IMG/VR virus record: IMGVR_UViG_3300049156_000011
Coordinates: 1-21,886 of that record
Reading direction: 5' to 3' (one strand)
DNA length: 21,886 bases
Origin: a virus
The position numbers and the translations under genes were made by a program. The notes under the pieces are model-generated. The model did no database searches. It was not told the DNA's origin and worked only from the letters and a program-made list of their open reading frames with translations. Positions 15,938 through 20,851 of this stretch are shown here, one piece after another. Position 1 is the stretch's first letter, and every line of letters starts with the position of its first letter.

Positions 15938-16348
15938 ATGTCCGATAGAGAACTAATAGAGTTGTTCCGAGGGGACATTCAGTTCATCCGAAAAGAGCTT
16001 AGTAAATGCCCTTCAAAAGAAGATCTAAGTTTCATTAGAGAAGATGTTCAGTATATAAGGGAACAGAATGGTAGTTTAGCAAATGAACTGTCTATAGTAA
16101 AAGCCCAACTGGGTACCCAGAAAGAACTTAATAAACAGAGGACATCAACCATGTCAAACTACATCTCGACTGCAGCAGTGATAGTTTCAGCAATATTTAG
16201 TTCAGCAGCATTATTAGTTAGCTGCAAAAAGACTGAAGAGATTCCAGTTCAACCCAAGTATGAATCTAGGTCTAGGGAGATGATTGAGCCAGTGGGCAGA
16301 CCTTATCCCTGGACCAAGTCTATCAAGAGATCAACTAAGGATAAGTAA
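15938..16348 (+). CDS. coiled-coil protein with one membrane segment (holin/spanin-like)
   Basis: This 136-aa protein has a charged helical N-terminal part (about 5-67) with three copies of a D-[ILV]-[QS]-[FY]-I-R unit at 13-20, 29-36 and 36-43. One membrane segment lies at about 76-95, followed by a Pro-containing basic tail. The layout resembles small XhlA-type lysis helpers or an inner-membrane spanin. An internal ATG at 16151, preceded by AGAGG at 16136-16140, would make a 65-aa product starting MSNYISTAAV. Its hydrophobic stretch ends in ALLVSC, a good lipobox, so a second, lipoprotein form is possible. A terminator follows at 16442. Confidence 0.58.
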   Translation: MSDRELIELFRGDIQFIRKELSKCPSKEDLSFIREDVQYIREQNGSLANELSIVKAQLGTQKELNKQRTSTMSNYISTAAVIVSAIFSSAALLVSCKKTEEIPVQPKYESRSREMIEPVGRPYPWTKSIKRSTKDK

Positions 16349-16441
16349 CTCTTGGTATATATAGTCATCAATCAATTTAAATCCCTCAAAACGTCTTAAA
16401 ATAATATTTCTTTCTCCTCATTACGGTGTATGTCATGGTAT

Positions 16442-16487
16442 GGCCATTCAGAAGGTTTTTAGTATTTTCCTTCTGGGTGGCCTTTTT
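16442..16487 (+). terminator. intrinsic terminator ending the late/lysis operon
   Basis: GGCCATTCAGAAGG at 16442-16455 pairs over 14 positions with CCTTCTGGGTGGCC at 16469-16482, including two adjacent G-T wobbles, and TTTTT follows at 16483-16487. It lies 93 bases after the last lysis gene and isolates late transcription from the control region. Confidence 0.88.
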
Positions 16488-16496
16488 ACACGTCTA

Positions 16497-16508
16497 GGGA
16501 GTACTCCC
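16497..16508. repeat. 12-bp perfect palindrome GGGAGTACTCCC
   Basis: The sequence is its own reverse complement over 12 bases. It overlaps a GC-rich CTCCCC-GATCTT-GGG inverted repeat that is echoed at 16623-16638 on the other side of the three direct repeats. A protein-binding site or operator is possible; no function is shown. Confidence 0.6.
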
Positions 16509-16537
16509 CGATCTTGGGAAAACTTAATTACTCGCCA

Positions 16538-16599
16538 TTTGGCGGATAATTATCCCTCCTCATTTTGGCGGACGGTTCTTTGCTCAGCTATTTGGCGGA
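16538..16599 (+). repeat. three iteron-like direct repeats TTTGGCGGA
   Basis: Identical nonamers lie at 16538-16546, 16564-16572 and 16591-16599, giving spacings of 26 and 27 bases (about 2.5 helical turns). The first two are preceded by further T/A bases and the last two are followed by C. Short similar inverted repeats (CTCCCC...ATCT...GGG) flank the group at 16503-16516 and 16623-16638. Evenly spaced direct repeats in an intergenic region are typical of initiator-binding iterons or of multi-site operators. Confidence 0.65.
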
Positions 16600-16649
16600 C
16601 CAAAATGATAGATGAATCTTTGCTCCCCAAATCTGGGGACCGATAGGAT

Positions 16650-16913
16650 ATGTCAAAAAAATTAAATGTAAACCCTTATAATGACAAAGGGTTATCATTG
16701 ATTCTTAGAAATATTAAAGGGAGCCAGATGGATAGTATAGAGTATAGTATGGTAGTTAGAGTTATTGATTAAGAAAATTTGTCCAACTGAGATGTTCTTA
16801 AGTGACCTTTCCAGGATTCTCTATATAATATTACTATACCCTCCCTTTAATATTTCTAAGAATATATAGTAAAGGATTTATATATAACCCTTTATGCCTT
16901 ATTTTTTTGGCAT
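16650..16913. repeat. nested imperfect palindrome with 23-bp perfect arms
   Basis: The inner arms are a perfect 23-bp inverted repeat: 16701-16723 (begins ATTCTTAGAAATATT) and 16841-16863. A middle pair, AAAGGGTTAT at 16686-16695 and ATAACCCTTT at 16884-16893, is perfect over 10 bp. An outer pair, 16650-16664 (ATGTCAAAAAAATTA) and 16899-16913 (TTATTTTTTTGGCAT), matches at 13 of 15 positions. The spacers between arms differ in length on the two sides. The centre of about 117 bases has further partial pairing around GTATAGTA. It could form a cruciform in DNA or a long hairpin in RNA. Confidence 0.8.
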
Positions 16914-16931
16914 TTAGTATCTTTTATAAGA

Positions 16932-16943
16932 CCATTCAGAAGG
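16932..16943 (+). repeat. second copy of CCATTCAGAAGG
   Basis: The 12 bases CCATTCAGAAGG also occur at 16444-16455 as the left arm of the terminator. Here the matching right arm is absent, so this copy cannot form the same hairpin. The two copies bracket the repeat-rich part of the control region. Confidence 0.5.
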
Positions 16944-17066
16944 ATGAACACTTTAGGGTTCCGCTCGCGCGTAGCAGTACAAGGACAAACCTAAGGGCAT
17001 TAGCCCGACTAAGGACAATCAATTATATAGGAGCTTAAACATAGTTTTTAATTAGTTTAGAAAAGC

Positions 17067-17095
17067 TTGCTTTCAAAAAGGAATAAATTTAAAAT
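17067..17095 (+). promoter_or_regulatory. candidate sigma70-type promoter for the early genes
   Basis: TTGCTT at 17067-17072 is followed after exactly 17 bases by TAAAAT at 17090-17095. The -10 matches the consensus in five of six positions and the -35 in three. It would start transcription near 17102 and give a leader of about 90 bases that holds two hairpins before the polymerase start. In AT-rich DNA such matches can occur by chance. Confidence 0.4.
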
Positions 17096-17102
17096 AGGGA
17101 CC

Positions 17103-17173
17103 TAAGTTGTTCTACCTATAGTTCAACTTAGAGTCTTCTATTTAATAAATTACAGATGTTTGTATCTGTGATT
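17103..17173 (+). promoter_or_regulatory. two hairpins in the leader of the polymerase gene
   Basis: TAAGTTG at 17103-17109 pairs with CAACTTA at 17124-17130. A second stem at 17148-17157 pairs with 17164-17173 over 10 positions with one T-G wobble, around the loop GTTTGT. The second hairpin ends 20 bases before the ATG at 17194, leaving the weak ribosome site AGG free. They may tune translation of the polymerase. Confidence 0.5.
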
Positions 17174-17193
17174 AACAATATATAGGTATCATT

Positions 17194-18546
17194 ATGAAGA
17201 TCAGTAAGTACACGAACTTTCCATATCAAGAAGTATATGCTAAGTTAAACATCATGGGCAATTTCATAAAGAAAGTCCGACTAGAATGGTTCATTGATGA
17301 ATTAGTCAGGAAGCAAGATTATTTTTGCATGGTAGATGATGATAAACCAAGATTTATAGAAAGCAATCATTATTATATACCAAGCAGTGAGTTCCAACAT
17401 ATATTAGGAGCACACGAGTTTAAACAGGAAGTAATAAAAGTCTTAACTGAAATGACAGTACTAAGTGTTATAGAGTTACCCACATCATATTTTCAATACA
17501 ATAGCCCACTTGGTTATAAACTAAAGATCAATCCGGGTTATCCGAAGTCCAAGAAGATACATAATAAAAAGATTGAGGGATCATTCAAAAAGTTATGGTC
17601 GGATAGAACTGACCCTATTAAGAAAAGTGGTTTAAGTGGTATCTGTAGAAGACTATGTAAACTAGATTTCAATATAACAGAAGAACAGTTCAGATTAATA
17701 TGTAACAAGAGATACCCAGATTACATTATGGAAAAGATGGAGCTAGGTCTCGACTTCAAATCTAAGATCGATTATGTTGAAAGTCAGATGTCACAGTATA
17801 GACGAATATTAAGATGGAATTCCTCTAATCAGAAAGAAAGAATGGCTTACTACTTTAAAGTTTGTGAGTTCGGACATAGACTACATTCAATCTTTTCTAC
17901 ATCTATGAAAGATCTACGTGCATATGTTACTTTCGAAGAAAATTATATAGATTGTGTAGAAGCTGACATGGATTGCTCACAATTCAACATATTCGCCAAC
18001 TTACTGGCCGCTCAGGGAATAAAGGACGAGTATGTGGATATTATATCAACTGACAACTTTCACTCAGCAGTGGCTCGTAAAATGAGAATAGAGAGATGGC
18101 AGGCTAAATTGATGAATTACAAGCTAATGTTCTGTAAGATCAATAATAAAGCACATAAAGATTTCGTGAGTATGTTTCCAGTAGCAGGAGAAGAATTAAC
18201 TAAACTTAAATCTACTATATATAAAGGACTCCCAGTCAAGTGCCACACCAAAACTATTAAAGATTCAAAAACAGGCCAAGCTAAGTTAGACAAGAATGGC
18301 AATAAGATAAAAGTAAACACGTATCATAAGTCAGCTTCATGTAAACTTCAACAGGAGGAATCAAAAATCATGAAGGAAGTATGGCTGGAACTCCAACGCA
18401 GAAAGATTAAGTTCCTTCCAGTCCATGATGCAGTATATATTGAAAAGGCTAGATCAGAAGAAGGGATAGCAGTTTTCAATTTTATATTAAGTCAGCACCT
18501 AGAGTTTTTTAATGTATCTACAACAAATACTAAGAGGGAGTTCTAA
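17194..18546 (+). CDS. divergent compact family A-type DNA polymerase
   Basis: This 450-aa protein carries the polymerase motifs of family A in the right order. A primer/template segment GHRLHSIFSTSMKDLRAYV (227-245) resembles the TGR...LR.fi region. Motif A, ADMDCSQFNIFANLL, has catalytic-type D260. DNFHSAVA (287-294) stands where DIH..tA is usual. Motif B, RWQAKLMNYKLMF (301-313), has Arg301, Lys305 and an N-Y pair in place of N-F, with F313 for the usual Tyr. A KLQQEES (384-390) segment matches the conserved Gln helix, and motif C is LPVHDAV with H411 and D412. The first 220 residues show no exonuclease DxE pattern and no primase or helicase motif. It opens the early block after the control region and would copy the phage genome. 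Because it is far from textbook polymerases, RNA polymerase or primer-making activity cannot be excluded. Confidence 0.75.
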   Translation: MKISKYTNFPYQEVYAKLNIMGNFIKKVRLEWFIDELVRKQDYFCMVDDDKPRFIESNHYYIPSSEFQHILGAHEFKQEVIKVLTEMTVLSVIELPTSYFQYNSPLGYKLKINPGYPKSKKIHNKKIEGSFKKLWSDRTDPIKKSGLSGICRRLCKLDFNITEEQFRLICNKRYPDYIMEKMELGLDFKSKIDYVESQMSQYRRILRWNSSNQKERMAYYFKVCEFGHRLHSIFSTSMKDLRAYVTFEENYIDCVEADMDCSQFNIFANLLAAQGIKDEYVDIISTDNFHSAVARKMRIERWQAKLMNYKLMFCKINNKAHKDFVSMFPVAGEELTKLKSTIYKGLPVKCHTKTIKDSKTGQAKLDKNGNKIKVNTYHKSASCKLQQEESKIMKEVWLELQRRKIKFLPVHDAVYIEKARSEEGIAVFNFILSQHLEFFNVSTTNTKREF

Positions 18547-18548
18547 TT

Positions 18549-19037
18549 ATGAACTATTCAAAAATCTATTCAGATCTAATATCAAGTCGCAAAGCAATGT
18601 TCAATGAACGAATGAAGTTAAAGAAAAGTGGTGTTTACTTCGAGTATCATCATATTAAGACAGTTAAGAGGGGTGGGAGCAATGACAGGAGCAACTTAGT
18701 ACTATTGACGGGTCGAGAACATTACTTCGCACATCATCTATTATACATGTCTACAATTCAACAAGAAAGTAATTGGAAAGATAATATTAGCACATTCAAT
18801 AAAATGAGGACAAGATCAAAAAGGTCATCTCGAGAATTTGAAAGAATTCGGATTGAAGCAGCTGCAAAGAATAGTGAGTCTAAAACTGGCCAAACACATT
18901 CAGAATATACTAAGAAAAAGATTGCTGAAGGCCAAATTGGTAGAAAACATGAATTAACTGAATGTCCTCATTGTGGAACAGTGTGTTCAGTACCTATGGC
19001 GGCAAGATGGCACTTTGATAACTGTCCGGAGAAATAA
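18549..19037 (+). CDS. HNH homing endonuclease with NUMOD3-like repeat and zinc-finger-like end
   Basis: This 162-aa protein has the phage HNH pattern EYHHIKTVKRGGSNDRSNL (32-50) followed by LLTGREHYFAHHLL (52-65), with His34, His35, Asn49 and His58/His62 as likely metal and catalytic residues. A NUMOD3-like DNA-binding segment TGQTHSEYTKKKIAEGQIG lies at 113-131. The C-terminus has C139-x2-C142, H155 and C159, which could bind zinc. Such enzymes cut a target site and spread by copying themselves into it. It starts two bases after the polymerase stop, with GAGGGAG at 18534-18540 inside the polymerase gene, so it is cotranscribed. It is free-standing: the polymerase gene is not interrupted. 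Confidence 0.88.
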   Translation: MNYSKIYSDLISSRKAMFNERMKLKKSGVYFEYHHIKTVKRGGSNDRSNLVLLTGREHYFAHHLLYMSTIQQESNWKDNISTFNKMRTRSKRSSREFERIRIEAAAKNSESKTGQTHSEYTKKKIAEGQIGRKHELTECPHCGTVCSVPMAARWHFDNCPEK

Positions 19038-19041
19038 CATA

Positions 19042-19317
19042 ATGACTACTATACCCATCATAAGTAACATCACGATCGTCAACAATCAACTTAACTTTCA
19101 AACAGATAAATATCAAGTTGAACCCTGGACAGATCCACAGATGTTTAAGATAGAGATCCCTGTGATAGGCAACTTTTCAAAAGAGTTCAATGATCCAAGC
19201 TGGACTGAAAAGTATCAATCATGGGACAATCCAGTACATGTTATTATAGGCTTAGAGATTAAACAAGATGGACTTTACATGAAGACTCAGATGATAGTTA
19301 AGCCAATTAAAGTATAA
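19042..19317 (+). CDS. small early protein of unknown function (91 aa)
   Basis: The protein looks like a small beta-rich domain: IPIISNITIVNNQLNFQT, then MFKIEIPVIGNF, VHVIIGLEIKQDGLYM and QMIVKPIKV. There are no Cys residues and no membrane segment. The ATG at 19042 was chosen because GGAG lies about 10 bases before it. A longer reading from 18973 would lie within the endonuclease gene in another frame and has no ribosome site. The VNNQL segment near its N-terminus recurs in the protein encoded at 20852, a weak hint of relatedness. Function unknown. Confidence 0.65.
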   Translation: MTTIPIISNITIVNNQLNFQTDKYQVEPWTDPQMFKIEIPVIGNFSKEFNDPSWTEKYQSWDNPVHVIIGLEIKQDGLYMKTQMIVKPIKV

Positions 19318-19387
19318 TTCAATTTTACTCGCTCAGCGTTCCGAACAAATTTAAATACTAAACAAAATACTACCAAGGAGTACTACC

Positions 19388-19624
19388 ATGTACAATCAAA
19401 GATTCACCAGAAAGAAAAGACAATTCAACTCAGCTAGATATGAAAGACCAGCTAAATTTGTTGAGGAACTTGATATGTATGAAACAGACATCGATAGTGC
19501 ATTGAATGATGGAGACACTAGTCCTAAGCAGTGCACAATTCCAGAGCAAGTAATTACATGGTCACCAAGAACAGCCAAGACTATTAAATATGGTATAGAA
19601 GAATGTTCAGCAATAGCAATATAG
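19388..19624 (+). CDS. small early protein of unknown function (78 aa)
   Basis: A good AAGGAG site at 19375-19380 supports the start at 19388. The first 20 residues are very basic (MYNQRFTRKKRQFNSARYER), then comes an acidic stretch (EELDMYETDIDSALNDGD), and the end is neutral with two Cys. The pattern would suit a small protein that binds nucleic acid or a host protein, but there is no recognisable motif. It stops at TAG and is followed closely by another ribosome site. Confidence 0.6.
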   Translation: MYNQRFTRKKRQFNSARYERPAKFVEELDMYETDIDSALNDGDTSPKQCTIPEQVITWSPRTAKTIKYGIEECSAIAI

Positions 19625-19638
19625 ATAAGGAGAAAACA

Positions 19639-19776
19639 ATCGAAATAAGATTCAAAACACCAAGAATGACTAAAGCAAATGCCTGCAGAATAGATGACAT
19701 ATCGTACTATATATTAAACAAACACTTTAATAATGGTATAGAAACAAGAACCCTAAGAGAGATCGGAGTATCATGA
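19639..19776 (+). CDS. short early frame with possible ATC start (45 aa)
   Basis: A textbook AAGGAG at 19627-19632 stands 6 bases before an ATC that opens this frame, and no ATG or GTG lies at that spacing. Reading from ATC gives IEIRFKTPRMTKANACRID and ends with GIETRTLREIGVS. The first standard start is the ATG at 19666, which lacks a ribosome site and would give 36 aa. The last part resembles the second helix of a helix-turn-helix. The stop TGA overlaps the next gene (ATGA at 19773). Real but unusual initiation, or a point change in the start codon, would both explain it. Confidence 0.4.
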   Translation: MEIRFKTPRMTKANACRIDDISYYILNKHFNNGIETRTLREIGVS

Positions 19777-19892
19777 TACAATACATTTTCATGAAAGTTT
19801 CAATAAAAGTACTACCAGCCGTCCAAGTTATTACTTTAGCATGGGCATACACACACCTCAGAGAATTAATGAACACCATACTTGGAGTATAG
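19773..19892 (+). CDS. small membrane protein (39 aa)
   Basis: This 39-aa frame starts at an ATG that overlaps the previous stop (ATGA) and ends five bases before the next gene. It reads MIQYIFMKVSIKVLPAVQV and continues ITLAWAYTHLRELMNTILGV. The middle is hydrophobic enough for one membrane pass. Tight packing between neighbours on both sides supports translation. Its role is unknown; it could act with the membrane protein encoded next. Confidence 0.45.
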   Translation: MIQYIFMKVSIKVLPAVQVITLAWAYTHLRELMNTILGV

Positions 19893-19896
19893 AACA

Positions 19897-20418
19897 ATGA
19901 CAACACAAGAAACAATAGAATTAATATTAAAAGTCATCATGGTGTTATGGTCATGCATTATATTAGCTGCTGTTATGGACATTAAAGATATTACACGGAT
20001 TCAATATTTGAATTATATGTGGCTTAATATGGCGACGGCATTTGCATTCTTCACAACTCCACTCCCACTGGTGGTTCATGTGGTGTTATGGTGCATAGTA
20101 CTCAACATCGGACCTAAACCGAAAGATAAAGAGATCGAGGAAGAACCAGAAAGTGAAGAAGAACTACCGGATGATAGAAAACTTCTAATGGAAAGATTAC
20201 AAAATATTAATGATGCTTGTTTCAAATTACTCGGAAGAAAACCCATTCCCGATCATGATCCAGTCATATTCACAAATAGTGTCGGAACTCTCCATGTATG
20301 TGTAGAAAGATGTATAAAAGAGTTTGATACACTCCCAACACTAGTAATTCAGTTATCGATAGATTTATATGAAAATAGCATAAAAGATCTTAAGAGAAAA
20401 CTAAAAGAAAATCAATAA
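19897..20418 (+). CDS. early membrane protein with cytoplasmic helical domain (173 aa)
   Basis: The ATG at 19897 has GGAG at 19884-19887 and gives 173 aa; a TTG at 19882 would add five residues and is less likely. Hydrophobic segments lie at about 7-27 and 43-72, the second long enough for a re-entrant or second pass. After them comes an acidic linker (KDKEIEEEPESEEELPDD) and a helical, Cys-containing domain with a basic end (IKDLKRKLKENQ). This could anchor a complex at the inner membrane, for instance replication, or act in superinfection exclusion. No family was recognised. A terminator follows. Confidence 0.62.
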   Translation: MTTQETIELILKVIMVLWSCIILAAVMDIKDITRIQYLNYMWLNMATAFAFFTTPLPLVVHVVLWCIVLNIGPKPKDKEIEEEPESEEELPDDRKLLMERLQNINDACFKLLGRKPIPDHDPVIFTNSVGTLHVCVERCIKEFDTLPTLVIQLSIDLYENSIKDLKRKLKENQ

Positions 20419-20430
20419 CACTAAGATAAA

Positions 20431-20475
20431 CCCATCTTCAGATCATTGTATGCCTCGATTTGGAGATGGGCTTTT
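20431..20475 (+). terminator. intrinsic terminator within the early region
   Basis: CCCATCTTCAGATC at 20431-20444 pairs with GATTTGGAGATGGG at 20457-20470 over 14 positions, two of them G-T wobbles. The stem is followed by C and TTTT at 20472-20475. It splits the early block in two; the following genes may depend on read-through or on a promoter I cannot identify. Confidence 0.75.
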
Positions 20476-20493
20476 AACAATAGGAGAAGCAAC

Positions 20494-20823
20494 ATGGACT
20501 CACTACCAGACTTATCTGACAATTCAACTGGGTATAAAGATATGGATAAAAAGAAAAGAACCAGAAAGCCTCATACAGAAGAAACTAAACAAAGAATGTC
20601 TATATTAAAGAAAAAGCTATATGCCTCAACTAAACACCCTTCTGAAAAGAGACAATACATATATGCTACTGACTATATGGAAAGTGAAATCTTAACAAGT
20701 ACAGAGATCAAAGCTAAATATGGTATAACCCCATCATCATATCTACCTAAGGGCATCAGAGCCTTTACATGGAGACAGGGCAAGCGAAAGAATCATAAGC
20801 TATTCCGAGTAAAAGCAATATAA
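20494..20823 (+). CDS. DNA-binding protein with NUMOD-like modules, no nuclease domain
   Basis: This 109-aa basic protein starts at the ATG at 20494 after AGGAGA (20482-20487); a longer frame from 20446 would run through the terminator and is rejected. Residues 27-36 (HTEETKQRMS) with flanking Lys/Arg match the NUMOD3 pattern of homing endonucleases. Residues about 67-92 (LTSTEIKAKYGITPSSYLPK) look like a helix-turn-helix of the kind that follows it in such enzymes. No HNH or GIY-YIG catalytic motif is present. It may be a domesticated or decayed homing endonuclease remnant acting as a DNA-binding regulator. Confidence 0.65.
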   Translation: MDSLPDLSDNSTGYKDMDKKKRTRKPHTEETKQRMSILKKKLYASTKHPSEKRQYIYATDYMESEILTSTEIKAKYGITPSSYLPKGIRAFTWRQGKRKNHKLFRVKAI

Positions 20824-20851
20824 TAACAAACAAGAATAAGGAAAAAGTAAA

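Larger units (their letters stand above)
16349..17193. other. non-coding control region, candidate replication origin and early control
   Basis: About 845 bases without a convincing gene separate the late block from the early block. In order it holds an AT-rich 90-base stretch with nothing recognised, a strong terminator, a palindrome and three direct repeats flanked by GC-rich inverted repeats, a long nested palindrome, a GC-richer structured stretch around 16944-17020, and a promoter-like site with two leader hairpins before the polymerase gene. The density of repeats and the position beside the only replication gene suggest an origin. No DnaA boxes were identified with confidence. Confidence 0.6.

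Noticed and set aside
16440-16646. Open frame of 68 codons on the + strand
   Set aside because: It runs through the late terminator and the three direct repeats, lacks a ribosome site, and its sequence has no protein-like character.
16676-16681. TATAAT-like hexamers inside the long palindrome (also near 16824)
   Set aside because: Neither has a convincing -35 at 16-18 bases; in such AT-rich DNA they are not enough to call promoters.
16944-16994. 16-codon frame beginning ATGAACACTTTAGGG
   Set aside because: Too short and without a proper ribosome site (the AGAAGG is too close to the start); the stretch looks more like structured RNA or DNA.
18973-19041. Upstream start for the 91-aa protein
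   Set aside because: It overlaps the zinc-finger-like end of the endonuclease in another frame and has no ribosome site; 19042 is better.
19882-19896. TTG start for the 173-aa membrane protein
   Set aside because: The ATG 15 bases later has the better-placed GGAG, while the TTG lies on top of it.
20446-20493. Upstream start for the NUMOD-like protein
   Set aside because: It would be translated from within the terminator stem; the ATG at 20494 has a strong AGGAGA site.
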